Origin: 2-02-FULL-47-50 sp964479045
GTDB taxonomy: Bacteria; Pseudomonadota; Gammaproteobacteria; Eutrophobiales; Eutrophobiaceae
Length of the DNA: 64,000 bases
NCBI GenBank assembly: GCA_964479045.1
Contig: CAYZJI010000005.1
Coordinates: 62,001-126,000, forward strand
Direction: 5' to 3'
How positions within the stretch are numbered: position 1 is the stretch's first letter; every line of letters begins with the position of its first letter. This document shows, piece by piece, positions 43,510 to 53,079 of this stretch. A program made the position numbers and the translations under genes. The notes below the pieces were generated by a model, which saw only the letters and a program-made list of their open reading frames with translations, ran no database searches and was not told where the DNA came from.

Positions 43510-44816
43510 GGCTGATATGGATGAGGTCCGGGATCATGGCGTTTGGAACGATCTGCATCCGCCCACCACATCATTACCGACATGGCCACCAGTACCCATA
43601 TCAGAGTTGATGAAAAATTCTCATAGACGGATTTATGCATATTCAACGGAAACAGGGAGACGACCACGGGCATGGCCCATGGCACACATGCAAGATATTC
43701 CCGCACTCTCAGTGTTGATATATACATGCGTATAAAAAACACCCAGAAAAGTACATACCCTGCCAGTCCGACAATCCCGGTTTCGACCAGTATTTCCAGA
43801 ACAATCAGGTGCGGATGAGTGGAAAGACGTGCGCGTTCAGAGATGAGCGGTTCAGCCTCAAGATAGTCACTTCTTTCAACATGACGAAATCCCCTGACTC
43901 CGACCCCATTGATCCAGTGTTGCCCGGCAATCCTTAACGCGGCCTCCCAGATCGCGATACGTTCTTCGACAGCATTGTGCTTGCCCTGAACAGACTGACG
44001 ATATTCAATCGTGGACACTCTTGACTCAACAAAGCCCGTGAAGCGTTCAGTCAAATTGGGATTAATAAAATGTATCGCAACCAACGCAATAATGACAAAA
44101 ATAATATGCTTCATGGCCGCGACGGCGTGTATCTTCCGGTACTCACCTGAATACCCCAGGTACGATCCATACAATATGACTGACATGAACAGCATGGACC
44201 ATGACGTTCTGCTGCCTCCCAGGATCACCACAATCACAAGAGGAATCGCCAGCAACCATGCATAGGCAACACGCGGCTGCAACCGTCTCAGAAATTCAAA
44301 ATACAGGGGAGACAAAATGGCAAGAACAATGCCAATCCGGTGCTTCGGATAGAATATACCGGTGAGGCGCCGGGCACCGCCGGCATTGTCAAAGGGATAT
44401 CCGAGGAGATTCTGCCCGGCAACGTACTGGAACAGGGCATCAAACACCCATAGGGTAATCAACACCCCCAACCCCATCAGAAAGCTGTCAACATTCTTTC
44501 TGTCTTCGAATATTTTTATAATCCCCAGCCCCGTAAAAATATATAAGGAAAAACTGAATGCTTTCCGCGCGGACTGATCCAACTGTATTGCATCCGTCAA
44601 TGAGAGACACAGCGGAATAAATATACAAAGAAACAATTTCAGATACTGTTTCCAAGCCATATCCGGACTTTGCTTTCCTGAAACACACGCATATAACCCG
44701 ACAATTGCCAGCAACAGGAGTGCACCGTTATACAGTGCCCCGAACGGCAGAAGCACAAAATAGAGCAATGGCAGAATCCACAACCGGTTGTTAATTTGCA
44801 TGTAATGCAAGCTCAC
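43506..44816 (-). CDS. O-antigen ligase/polymerase family membrane protein (WaaL/Wzy-like)
   Basis: The 436-residue protein has about twelve membrane helices. The Wzy_C-type periplasmic loop is GQHWINGVGVRGFRHVERSDYLEAE..., followed by STHPHLIVLEILVETGIVGLAGY with the conserved His. It is the only clear ligase or polymerase in the window, so it could join O-antigen to lipid A-core or polymerise repeat units. Sequence alone does not decide between the two. It overlaps the wbpV-like gene by four bases. Confidence 0.82.
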   Translation of the reverse strand: MSLHYMQINNRLWILPLLYFVLLPFGALYNGALLLLAIVGLYACVSGKQSPDMAWKQYLKLFLCIFIPLCLSLTDAIQLDQSARKAFSFSLYIFTGLGIIKIFEDRKNVDSFLMGLGVLITLWVFDALFQYVAGQNLLGYPFDNAGGARRLTGIFYPKHRIGIVLAILSPLYFEFLRRLQPRVAYAWLLAIPLVIVVILGGSRTSWSMLFMSVILYGSYLGYSGEYRKIHAVAAMKHIIFVIIALVAIHFINPNLTERFTGFVESRVSTIEYRQSVQGKHNAVEERIAIWEAALRIAGQHWINGVGVRGFRHVERSDYLEAEPLISERARLSTHPHLIVLEILVETGIVGLAGYVLFWVFFIRMYISTLRVREYLACVPWAMPVVVSLFPLNMHKSVYENFSSTLIWVLVAMSVMMWWADADRSKRHDPGPHPYQP

Positions 44817-44833
44817 GCCAGCCTCAAAATGAC

Positions 44834-45601
44834 TTATGATCCATGGTCATCGTATTTCCTGAAAAACTGATTGAGTCTTGACAGGATTTTCCCGGGAATA
44901 AAAAACGGTGTGGTTTTCGGGAAATATGTTTTACATGCCTTGTAGGCTTCCATATTGCCTGCGAATATGTTCCTGAGACTGTTATTGGAAACACCCCCCA
45001 TGCGCATCTTTACCAATACTTGGGGTATATATGATGTCCTGATTTTTTCTATTTCAAACAATCGCAGGCATAATTCATAGTCAGACTGGAAACGATACGC
45101 AAGATTGAACCCTCCACAGGCACGGAGGACTTCACTTTTCAGATAAAAAGTGGGGTGTGGTGGCATCCAGCCCCGTCTGCACAGACCCGGCGTATACATT
45201 TTCGAACGCCAGTACCTTATGATTTTTTCCTGACTGTACCTGGATACGTATATCAGGTCCCCATAACAGCCATCGATACGGCCTTTCTCAAATTCCCTGT
45301 TAATAGTTGAAAGAACATTATCATTTGCATAGACATCATCTGCATTAAGGAACCCGGTAACATCACCTGTGGCCAGCCTGATGCCCTTGTTCATGGCATC
45401 ATAGAGGCCCTTGTCCGGCTCGGACAGGTAAATACTGATTTTGTCTCTGTGCCTCTCTATGATTGATTTCGTATTATCAGTGGAATTGCCATCAATAATA
45501 ATATGTTCCCTGTCTGCATGGGTTTGACGGTGGACAGACAATATCGTGTCTTCGATCGTGTCCCCTGCATTGAAAACCACAGTAATAACACTGATTTTCA
45601 T
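44834..45601 (-). CDS. family 2 glycosyltransferase (WcaE-like)
   Basis: The 255-residue cytoplasmic GT-A enzyme begins MKISVITVVFNAGDTIEDTI. It has IIIDGNSTDNT, EPDKGLYDAMNKGI and the metal-binding FLNADDVYA (DxD-like). It is a close paralogue of the enzyme at 47491-48225, whose opening is MKITVVTICKNAETHIEETI. It overlaps the sulfotransferase gene by four bases. The donor and acceptor sugars are unknown. Confidence 0.88.
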   Translation of the reverse strand: MKISVITVVFNAGDTIEDTILSVHRQTHADREHIIIDGNSTDNTKSIIERHRDKISIYLSEPDKGLYDAMNKGIRLATGDVTGFLNADDVYANDNVLSTINREFEKGRIDGCYGDLIYVSRYSQEKIIRYWRSKMYTPGLCRRGWMPPHPTFYLKSEVLRACGGFNLAYRFQSDYELCLRLFEIEKIRTSYIPQVLVKMRMGGVSNNSLRNIFAGNMEAYKACKTYFPKTTPFFIPGKILSRLNQFFRKYDDHGS

Positions 45602-46611
45602 TCTTTCTGCGAGGGCCGCGCGGGCACTGAACTCTTGTCCCCATACAGGACCTTCCTCCTGAACGCCCTGATCCTCTCATACATATTTTCAACCGGTTTC
45701 ATGATCAGTTCCGGTCCTTTCAGGCTGTGTACCAGAGACAGGGTGAACAATGCCGTTAATCCGGAAGGTTTCTTCCTTTGTATTTCCTCCATCAGGACAT
45801 CATATGGATAACCCAGGGCATCGAGCAGCCCGGGCCCCAGATATCTGACATAGTCATGGGCAAAGCGCCAGTTCTGCGGTGAATCAATAAAATCCACCCA
45901 TTTTGCAGCGCTCGCATTTTCCGGTTTGTCGTAGCGGTTGATATTGGTATTGTCACCGTATAACCATTTTGGATCGCCGGATTTGCCATACTCTATGATA
46001 TTTTTTTCAAAGGGCATGTTCAGATAATCAAACAGGCGTTGCAGTTCGGATTCCGGACTCTCGACAAGGGATTCGTATCTGATAATACAGGCCCTCTTAC
46101 CCAGCAACTTTTCTCCTTCCAGAATCAGCCGTGGTGCAGACAGCAGGTCATGCTTGAAATCATACGGAAACAGAAACCGCGTAGTGGCCCATGTTGTGCA
46201 CATGGAAGCAAGGATGGACAGAGGATTACGGTGCAGGAAAATAAATTTTGCGTCAGGAAACGTTCTGGATAATTCGCTGATTATAAAATAGTAACGGGGA
46301 GTTTTATCCAGAAAACAGGTCTTGCCGGTGCCGGCCAGTGCCGAGTTATAAATATGCTCACCCATCAGGCGCAGGCCTTCGTAGTACTCACTGCCCTTGC
46401 CCGGTAACTGCTGCACAAATTCGTTGAGTGCGAGCCGGGCACGACTGGTATTAAAATCCGCCTTCACTCCATCGTCCTTCAGTCCATACAACGGGTGTAA
46501 CATCAGCCAGGGCTCGCCCACGGAATATATCTGGCTGTGACAGGCAAGCATTCTCTGCAGTAATGTAGAACCGGCCCGCGGCTGGGAAATCACGAAAATA
46601 AGATTATTCAT
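45598..46611 (-). CDS. PAPS-dependent sulfotransferase (carbohydrate type)
   Basis: The 337-residue protein has the 5'-phosphosulfate loop FVISQPRAGSTLLQRMLACHS at the N terminus. The 3'-phosphate-binding region is FIFLHRNPLSILASM, with a later CIIRYESLVESPESELQRLFDYL. These are the standard sulfotransferase motifs. Its place between two glycosyltransferases, overlapping both by four bases, suggests that it sulfates the glycan or a lipid intermediate. It is the first of three sulfotransferases in the cluster. Confidence 0.87.
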   Translation of the reverse strand: MNNLIFVISQPRAGSTLLQRMLACHSQIYSVGEPWLMLHPLYGLKDDGVKADFNTSRARLALNEFVQQLPGKGSEYYEGLRLMGEHIYNSALAGTGKTCFLDKTPRYYFIISELSRTFPDAKFIFLHRNPLSILASMCTTWATTRFLFPYDFKHDLLSAPRLILEGEKLLGKRACIIRYESLVESPESELQRLFDYLNMPFEKNIIEYGKSGDPKWLYGDNTNINRYDKPENASAAKWVDFIDSPQNWRFAHDYVRYLGPGLLDALGYPYDVLMEEIQRKKPSGLTALFTLSLVHSLKGPELIMKPVENMYERIRAFRRKVLYGDKSSVPARPSQKE

Positions 46612-47483
46612 GAGATAAAACTGTACTTTCCATAGATCCTGCAGGCATGACTAAACTGTTTCATGTCCATTTTTTTAAGTGCCTGTATGCCGGCACGCAG
46701 TGCCACTTTGTTAATCCACTGACCAGCGAGCCGTATTGCTGACTTTTTCTCCCCGGCCGGTAAATTTTCCAGCAGTGCCCTGTTTTTCTCAATCAGATAA
46801 TCCAGTGCCTCCAGATGCGAGGCCAAGCTGGACTTGGAAAGACCATGATCATGCATCCTGATCTCGGCAAGGACCCTGTTGATATATCCGGCCCGGTTTC
46901 CCTTGGTCAGGCGAATGCGCAAGTCATAATCCTCATAAAGCCTGAGTTTACTGTCATGAAATCCTGCGCGTTTCAGGGCTTCATACTCCACCAGCTCCAT
47001 GCGGAAAAGACTGCGTTTTGGAAATGATCTTGAAAAAGTATGCCAGAATATGTCCCCAATCGGCACATCTTCCTGGTCAACCCATGCCTTGATCCGGGTC
47101 TTGCCATCTTCTGTGACATAGACATTATTCGAAAACGCAATTTTGATGTCTTTTCCTGACCGGATTACTTCTGACTCCAGCTCCAGCTTCTCCGGCAAGA
47201 ACCGATCATCTCCGTCTACATAAGTAACATAATCCGATTTAACTGCAGACAGAGCATCGATTCTGACTTGCGCAATACCGGTATTTGTTTTGTGTAATAT
47301 CGGAACAATCAGTTCAGGATATCTGTTGCGATAATCAGCAATCAGATCACAAGAGCCATCATTCGAGGCATCATCCACAACAATAATCTGATGCGGGGTC
47401 AGGGTCTGATCCAGAACGCTATTAATGGCTTCGGACAGATAAGCGATCTGGTTATACGAGGTTATGTATACGGCTATCTTCAC
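46608..47483 (-). CDS. family 2 glycosyltransferase
   Basis: The best start is GTG at 47483 (VKIAVYITSYNQIAYLSEA), giving 291 residues. The longer frame to 47531 would overlap the next gene and add no conserved sequence. GT-A motifs are SVLDQTLTPHQIIVVDDASNDGS, YVTYVDGDDRFLPEKLE (DxD) and YEDYDLRIRL. It presumably adds one sugar of the repeat unit; specificity is unknown. It overlaps the sulfotransferase gene by four bases. Confidence 0.83.
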   Translation of the reverse strand: MKIAVYITSYNQIAYLSEAINSVLDQTLTPHQIIVVDDASNDGSCDLIADYRNRYPELIVPILHKTNTGIAQVRIDALSAVKSDYVTYVDGDDRFLPEKLELESEVIRSGKDIKIAFSNNVYVTEDGKTRIKAWVDQEDVPIGDIFWHTFSRSFPKRSLFRMELVEYEALKRAGFHDSKLRLYEDYDLRIRLTKGNRAGYINRVLAEIRMHDHGLSKSSLASHLEALDYLIEKNRALLENLPAGEKKSAIRLAGQWINKVALRAGIQALKKMDMKQFSHACRIYGKYSFIS

Positions 47484-47490
47484 CAGTGGC

Positions 47491-48225
47491 TTAACCTGAA
47501 TGAAATAATCTGCCCCAGCAGGCCCGGGCAAATCTGGGCAGCGTTCGCCATAATATGATCTGGCTGGTGCTGTAATATTTTTTTAATACGGCCTTTTTCT
47601 CATTTTCCCAACAGGTGGTATAACTTATTCCTGCTGCCGAGACTGTTGCGACAATACGTGGCAGATGCCTGTATCTGGCCGGCCCGTATATCAGCTTCAT
47701 AAGCCAGTCATAATCACTGACAATTCTGTAATTTTCGTCAAAACCTTCGGTGCATGAAAATAACTCCTTTTTGGCAAATATCGCCTGGTGGCAGATCGTG
47801 GTCATAGCCAGAAATTGTCTGCTTAATTTGTCCGGATAGACTGTTTTTTTCATGTTGCCATTTCTGGATATCCTGACATCTCCGTAGACCAGATTTATAT
47901 CGGGATTTTTTATGAAAATCTCCATCACATCTGCGAGCACGCCCGAATCTGCAAGCGTGTCATCTGAATTAAGGAAATACACCACGTCACCTGTGGCATA
48001 GCGAAGGGCTTTATTCATCGCATTATATATGCCATGGTCAGGCTCGCTGATGACCGTTTGTATTATTGACCGGTACCGCTCGACAATCCGCAAGGTATTA
48101 TCGTCTGATTTGCCATCGATGATGACGTACTCTATATCAGAGTAAGTCTGTTGCCTGACAGACAGGATCGTCTCTTCAATATGTGTTTCTGCATTTTTAC
48201 ATATCGTAACAACTGTAATTTTCAT
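47491..48225 (-). CDS. family 2 glycosyltransferase (WcaE-like), paralogue of 44834-45601
   Basis: The 244-residue enzyme has VVTICKNAETHIEETILSVRQQTYSD, VIIDGKSDDNTLRIVERY, EPDHGIYNAMNKALRYATGDVVYFLNSDD and SDYDWLMKLIYG. These match the GT at 44834-45601 block by block, so one gene likely arose by duplication and the two diverged in acceptor use. It lies two bases from the methyltransferase gene upstream. Confidence 0.87.
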   Translation of the reverse strand: MKITVVTICKNAETHIEETILSVRQQTYSDIEYVIIDGKSDDNTLRIVERYRSIIQTVISEPDHGIYNAMNKALRYATGDVVYFLNSDDTLADSGVLADVMEIFIKNPDINLVYGDVRISRNGNMKKTVYPDKLSRQFLAMTTICHQAIFAKKELFSCTEGFDENYRIVSDYDWLMKLIYGPARYRHLPRIVATVSAAGISYTTCWENEKKAVLKKYYSTSQIILWRTLPRFARACWGRLFHSG

Positions 48226-48226
48226 A

Positions 48227-48871
48227 TCACATGTCCGGTTTCACGGCATCCGCAATAATAGACGTGTAAACCGGTTTACCATTTATGTTACGCGGATCAT
48301 TCAACAATGATCTCCTGATCATGCCGCCGGTTGGATCCCAGGGTTTATGATTATGTCTGCCACTTGAATCAAAATACTCGAGCAGATCCACTTTGAAACC
48401 GGCTGACTCAAATGTTTTTTTCAAATTCACATAATCATACAGAACCTTGTGATCATGAGCGCCGGAACCTTTCCCGTTGACCGTGACATTGGCGATATAT
48501 TCCGGATCCGGATGGTTTCCATCCGGCACTGCAATTCTTGCATGTCCGCCGGGACGCAGATATTTGTAACACAGTTCTGCGGCCTGCCGTCCCTGCTCTT
48601 CGGTCAGATGCTCCCAGACATGTTCTGCCAGAATGGCATCGACTTTCCTGATTGAAAAATAATAACGCCAGTCATCTTCAGCAAGAATGTCCAGCAAATC
48701 CCGGTTGGTGGACAGCCAGCCGGGCTGGATAAAACTTCCGGCACCGACCACAATGCGTACCTGTGGCGCAAACAGGATCCGGACTTTGAGTGCCTGCCTA
48801 GCAAATAACCGCTTGAATGATTTCAGAATTCTCAACTTATTGCGTCTTTGATTATTCAAACCTGTAATCAA
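48227..48871 (-). CDS. SAM-dependent methyltransferase-like protein
   Basis: The 214-residue protein has a late class I methyltransferase pattern: IRKVDAILAEHVWEHLTEEQGRQAAELCYKYLRPGGHARIAVPDG and HKVLYDYVNLKKTFESAGF. The usual glycine-rich SAM loop is replaced by IVVGAGSFIQPGWLSTNRDLLDI, as in predicted SAM-dependent methyltransferases of polysaccharide clusters. The substrate is unknown. It overlaps the next sulfotransferase gene by 20 bases. Confidence 0.75.
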   Translation of the reverse strand: MITGLNNQRRNKLRILKSFKRLFARQALKVRILFAPQVRIVVGAGSFIQPGWLSTNRDLLDILAEDDWRYYFSIRKVDAILAEHVWEHLTEEQGRQAAELCYKYLRPGGHARIAVPDGNHPDPEYIANVTVNGKGSGAHDHKVLYDYVNLKKTFESAGFKVDLLEYFDSSGRHNHKPWDPTGGMIRRSLLNDPRNINGKPVYTSIIADAVKPDM

Positions 48872-49508
48872 ACTGTTTTATATCTTCTTCAAACATTTCG
48901 CCCACAGCGTCTCGGGTGGCCGGCGTGTAATATTCCTGGTAGGGTTTGCGCTCGGAAGCATTTATAAAGGGCAGATCCGTCCTGATATCCAGCCTCTTAA
49001 GCACGTTGTCAAAATCAGCCTTGAGGTTCTCGAATTTTCCGACAAAATCCACGGCAATCCTGTCTTCACTGTCCGTCAGAAAACTTTTCTGACTGCGCTG
49101 TCCGGTTTTCAACCGCCAGATCATATATTCATCAAACGTCCTGAACGTCTGGTAAAACCGGTACTGATGTGTAGTTATCGCGCGTTTGCCATAATGAAAC
49201 AGCGACACCTGCATGTCCCAGGGATTCCTGACAAACGAGAATTTATAGTAACTGTTAAAGACAGCTTCAGGGATTCTGGCCTTCAGTGTTTTCACATCGA
49301 TATGCTTTGGAAACCTCTGTAAATGCTGAAGGCCGGAAACCGGTTTTGGCGGTGACCCCAGAATGCGTCCCCAGACACCTATGAATTTTTTTATAATTTC
49401 GTCAGATATAAAAACATCGGCATAGGGTTTCAGTGCATCCGTAATACTGCTGCCTGCGGTTTTATAGATGTGAATAAATATGAATTTTTTGCTTCTGGAT
49501 ATAATCAT
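48852..49508 (-). CDS. sulfotransferase family 2-type protein
   Basis: Starting at the ATG at 49508 (MIISRSKKFIFIHIYKTAGSSI), the protein has 218 residues. The loop HIYKTAGSSI corresponds to HIPKTAGTS of the Sulfotransfer_2 family of carbohydrate sulfotransferases. The segment KFSFVRNPWDMQVSLFHYG carries the 3'-phosphate-binding Arg/Ser pair. The upstream in-frame extension overlaps the epimerase gene and is rejected; with this start the overlap is four bases. It is the second sulfotransferase of the cluster. Confidence 0.8.
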   Translation of the reverse strand: MIISRSKKFIFIHIYKTAGSSITDALKPYADVFISDEIIKKFIGVWGRILGSPPKPVSGLQHLQRFPKHIDVKTLKARIPEAVFNSYYKFSFVRNPWDMQVSLFHYGKRAITTHQYRFYQTFRTFDEYMIWRLKTGQRSQKSFLTDSEDRIAVDFVGKFENLKADFDNVLKRLDIRTDLPFINASERKPYQEYYTPATRDAVGEMFEEDIKQFDYRFE

Positions 49509-50458
49509 GCTGTTTTTTCGTAATGGTGTGTTAACTCCTCCATGGCCCACCGGCTGTACTCGGCCAGGCCCGCATCCAGATCTCTGGTAATGGAAAAACC
49601 TGTCTGTTGAAGCCTGGTAATATCCGCCTGGTAGTGTAATGGATCGCCTTCCCGGTTTTTCCCTGCATATTTAACCTGCAATTTATCATTGATATGGCGC
49701 AACATTTTCACGGCCAGCTCATTTACCGTGGTCGCTACGCCTGTACCACCATTGAATATTTCACAATCACCACTGTGACGGTTGCACAAATAGAGGGCCA
49801 TTCGCGCAGCATCCTCTGCGTGCAACATGTCCCGCGTCTCATTTCCGGTTCCAAACAACTCAATCACTTCAGTAGTGGATAATGCTTTTCTGATCATGTC
49901 CCAGAGCAACTGTTTTCTGAGGCCGGCGCCGTATATAGAGAAATACCGGATTACCAGGGAAGATACGCTGGAATTTTCAGCCGCCTGTTCACACAGGATT
50001 TCCGCCATGCGTTTATGCCTGCCATAGGGCGAAACCGGCGCAATCAGATCAGTTTCCGCAATCGGACGATTATCCTTATTGCCATACACGGCGGCGCTTG
50101 AGGGCAGAATCAGCAATGTTTTTAACTGCTGATCCTGGATAAATTCAATAATGTCAGCTGTGGTTTGAACTGTGTTGACCTGGTCGGCCTGCGGATTATC
50201 AAAAGAATACTGAACTGAACTGCCACCGGCAGCATGAAATATCACATCGGGCGCCGACTGCTTCTCCAGTACATCCTGCAGAAGGCCATGCGATATCAAA
50301 CCGGCCTGCCAGTCCGTAAGGCAACGCCAGATCTGTTCCTTTTCAGTCACAGGGGCCCTGCTCAGACCAAACACCTGCCAGCCTGCGTTATGAAAACAGC
50401 GGGACACATAACCCGCCAGAAATCCGCCGGCGCCGGTCACCCAGATCGTTTTACTCAT
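49505..50458 (-). CDS. NAD-dependent epimerase/dehydratase family protein
   Basis: The 317-residue extended SDR has IWVTGAGGFLAGYVSRCFH, the Ser region LPSSAAVYGNKDNRPI, the Tyr-x3-Lys SPYGRHKRMAEILCE and RYFSIYGAGLRKQLLWDMI. It is related to UDP-glucose 4-epimerases and dTDP-4-dehydrorhamnose reductase-type enzymes. It probably makes a nucleotide sugar for the neighbouring transferases. The product cannot be read from the sequence. Confidence 0.83.
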   Translation of the reverse strand: MSKTIWVTGAGGFLAGYVSRCFHNAGWQVFGLSRAPVTEKEQIWRCLTDWQAGLISHGLLQDVLEKQSAPDVIFHAAGGSSVQYSFDNPQADQVNTVQTTADIIEFIQDQQLKTLLILPSSAAVYGNKDNRPIAETDLIAPVSPYGRHKRMAEILCEQAAENSSVSSLVIRYFSIYGAGLRKQLLWDMIRKALSTTEVIELFGTGNETRDMLHAEDAARMALYLCNRHSGDCEIFNGGTGVATTVNELAVKMLRHINDKLQVKYAGKNREGDPLHYQADITRLQQTGFSITRDLDAGLAEYSRWAMEELTHHYEKTA

Positions 50459-50485
50459 GCTGTTTCGATTAATCCGGAAAAACAG

Positions 50486-51307
50486 TTATTGCGCTTTATA
50501 TCCAATAAACGAATAGAGCCGGCCCGGTGTATTGTTGAACCTGCCCAGACAGCGAATGATACTGTCCGGGATCATATCTGGCAGCGGCCAGCGGTATCTT
50601 CTGGAAAGCCGGCGTTTGATGGTTTTGATATCATCAGGGTATAAATTGATGTCAGACTCATATGGATTGAATTGGCGGGTGATTGTGATGCCGGCATTAC
50701 CGATCGCGTCCCGGTATTCATCAAGCAGGTAGGCGTTTTCACCCTGATACAAGTGATGCAAGGGATGAGTTCTCAGAAATTCGTCCTTGTCTTCCCTGCG
50801 CGAGAGTACATGTTCCCGCACAGCGATAAAACATCCACCGGGTTTCAGCACGCGCGCCATTTCACTGCAGGCATGTTCAAGACTGGCAGCATGATGCAGG
50901 GCCTGCCGGCAAAATACGATATCAAAACTGCTGGCCGCAAAAGGCAAGGATTCGGAATTTGCCTGTACAATTTTTATTCCGGCACCAGTGTCACGGTTGA
51001 TACGGCGTATGCATCCGGCGCCGACAAAATCGCTGGCATCAGGTTCCAGCGCGGTTATTTCATAACTATCCCTGTAAAAAGCGTAGGATGAAATTCCACG
51101 TCCGGCCCCCAGATCCAGAACCTTGAGCGGAGCTGACGGCAAACAGGCACGTATGGCTGTCCATTCCGCACATTGATAATAACGTTCTGCTGCCTGCGCT
51201 ACCGGCTCATCAAAAAAACAGGCCCGCACCAGATCCTGCTGTCCTTCCTGATTACACAACCATCTGACAGCGTCTTCCCAGGAGAGAAGTTTGTTTGTTT
51301 CCATCAT
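50486..51307 (-). CDS. class I SAM-dependent methyltransferase
   Basis: The 273-residue protein has motif I LKVLDLGAGRGISSYAFY, an acidic ribose-binding position in ITALEPDAS, and SESLPFAASSFDIVFCRQALHHA followed by EMARVLKPGGCFIAVREH. These are typical Methyltransf_11 blocks. The likely target is a glycan or glycan precursor hydroxyl, from context. The ATG codons at 51307 and 51304 are both possible starts. Confidence 0.85.
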   Translation of the reverse strand: MMETNKLLSWEDAVRWLCNQEGQQDLVRACFFDEPVAQAAERYYQCAEWTAIRACLPSAPLKVLDLGAGRGISSYAFYRDSYEITALEPDASDFVGAGCIRRINRDTGAGIKIVQANSESLPFAASSFDIVFCRQALHHAASLEHACSEMARVLKPGGCFIAVREHVLSRREDKDEFLRTHPLHHLYQGENAYLLDEYRDAIGNAGITITRQFNPYESDINLYPDDIKTIKRRLSRRYRWPLPDMIPDSIIRCLGRFNNTPGRLYSFIGYKAQ

Positions 51308-52144
51308 TTACCTGAAAAGCTCAAGAGTAATCAGGCCCCGGGAAGCAGCGGCATAATCCGGATCATATTTTTTGGAAGCGTGGATATCAAAATACCGTGC
51401 ATGCTCAATATCATTTTTACCGGCGTTTGCCCAGCCATCCGGGCGGTATTGATAACAGGAAATAACTGATTTTGATGGGGCAAACTGATCAAGCAGTTTC
51501 TGTATCATTCCGGAATCAAACACCTGAAACCAGCCATGATTAAAATAATCTCCGTAAGGCACCGAAAGATACAAACAACCGCCCGGTTTGAGTAAACGTT
51601 TTAATTCAGTTATTGCATCAAGATAACCGTCTTTCACGTTTTCATTTTTACTGGTATCACTGGTATAAAGATAGGTATTGTCGAGGCCAACATGTTCCAG
51701 TGTTGAGAGACAACAAATCCAGTCGAAATAATCATCTTTCAGGCAGCTGTGCCGGAGATCTTCATACACATAGGAAATGCCTTTCTGCCAGAAGGCCCGG
51801 CTCTCCGGGGCCAGCGTGGAAATCCACAATTTCTTGTTTGCCAGCTTCGTATGATTGATGATCGGAGCATGATTCAGTACTGAACCGGCATCCAGCAACC
51901 GGCCTTCCCCCGCAGGCAACTTTTCCAGAAACCACAGGTACTCAACCACCCTGTCATCAATTCTGAACCCGTAATTGGCAGGCAACCTGTCTGGCTCAAC
52001 ATGATTTGCCAGGGCCTGCTGTATATACCTCCATTTATATACATCATAGCCACGCGTCCAGGGTTTTTTACCCGTCATATAAAAATATGCCAAGTCCAGG
52101 TATTTTGCGGGTCTTTGCAACAAACGCTTGAAGATTTTTATCAT
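51308..52144 (-). CDS. SAM-dependent methyltransferase-like protein
   Basis: The 278-residue protein has the motif-I-like stretch EGRLLDAGSVLNHAPIINH, a KDDYFDWICCLSTLEHVGLDNTYLYT motif and ELKRLLKPGGCLYLSVPYGDY. It is a Methyltransf_11/FkbM-like fold often found in O-antigen loci. It is separated by no bases from the previous methyltransferase and overlaps the next glycosyltransferase by four. Its target is unknown. Confidence 0.8.
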   Translation of the reverse strand: MIKIFKRLLQRPAKYLDLAYFYMTGKKPWTRGYDVYKWRYIQQALANHVEPDRLPANYGFRIDDRVVEYLWFLEKLPAGEGRLLDAGSVLNHAPIINHTKLANKKLWISTLAPESRAFWQKGISYVYEDLRHSCLKDDYFDWICCLSTLEHVGLDNTYLYTSDTSKNENVKDGYLDAITELKRLLKPGGCLYLSVPYGDYFNHGWFQVFDSGMIQKLLDQFAPSKSVISCYQYRPDGWANAGKNDIEHARYFDIHASKKYDPDYAAASRGLITLELFR

Positions 52145-53064
52145 GGTTTCTTGTAGTTGAATAAATTACGCAGTCTGGAAAACCTGCCGGTACTTTTTCC
52201 ACGGCCGGTCCTGCGTTTTTGATCGGCGAAATAACTGACCACCTTCGCATAGGTACTCTCGCATATTTCAACCGGGAATGTATCGTGGCGAATCCGTTCA
52301 ACATCAACATGGCCTGCATTACTGCTGACCAGTGTCTGGGCATGCGTACCACTGCCATCCATGCCGGTATTTGTCACCAGCGAAACCTTTGGATAGGCCA
52401 CCAGTCCTTTTTTCATGAAAACTGTGGCATACCAGTGGATGGCCCACGAATCAATTTTGCCTTCATGCTGGGCTTCAAGCATCGGGAAATAATCATAATT
52501 ACCATTTATATTGAATCTGTATCTGAGCTCCGGGTTCCCGGCCATTTTTCTGTAGAGCAAGACATCATCTGTGTAATTTTTCCAGGCCCGGTCCCAGATG
52601 GCCCAGCCCCATGAGGTTGTCAACGGCATGAAACACAACGCATGCCCGCAGTCTGTATTGACCGGAAACTGATAACCGGATATCTGCATGATCCGTTCAT
52701 CATTACTGTATTTATCCAGCACGACATTCATATAATCCAGAAAACAGGAAGCAACCACCAGATCGTCTTCAACCACAATTACCGAACCGTATTGATCGCA
52801 TAACTGTGTTACCCCGTCTTTTATGGAATTGGCCAGACCGGCATTGGTTTCCCTTGCCATTACCGTGACCGATGCGAACCCGTCAATTGTTCCCAGATAG
52901 GCCCTTACTTCACTGACCTGTCTGATGTCAGCGTCAGATTTTGCTCCATCTGAATAAACATACAAATGGCTCTCACGGGCGCGAGCGTTGGATTTGAGCG
53001 ATTCCACTGTGCGTTGCAGATGATCCGGACGCTTATAGGCAAACAGTGCTATCGGTGCCGCCAT
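52141..53064 (-). CDS. glycosyltransferase, GNT-I/family 2-like
   Basis: The 307-residue GT-A enzyme starts APIALFAYKRPDHLQRTVESL. It contains NAGLANSIKDGVTQLCDQYGSVIVVEDDLVVASCFLDYM, where EDD is the metal site, and TTSWGWAIWDRAW, the block typical of bacterial GNT-I-like/sugar transferases. It likely transfers a sugar to the growing repeat unit. It overlaps the methyltransferase upstream by four bases. Confidence 0.83.
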   Translation of the reverse strand: MAAPIALFAYKRPDHLQRTVESLKSNARARESHLYVYSDGAKSDADIRQVSEVRAYLGTIDGFASVTVMARETNAGLANSIKDGVTQLCDQYGSVIVVEDDLVVASCFLDYMNVVLDKYSNDERIMQISGYQFPVNTDCGHALCFMPLTTSWGWAIWDRAWKNYTDDVLLYRKMAGNPELRYRFNINGNYDYFPMLEAQHEGKIDSWAIHWYATVFMKKGLVAYPKVSLVTNTGMDGSGTHAQTLVSSNAGHVDVERIRHDTFPVEICESTYAKVVSYFADQKRRTGRGKSTGRFSRLRNLFNYKKP

Positions 53065-53079
53065 GTGTCCTGCCCCTGC

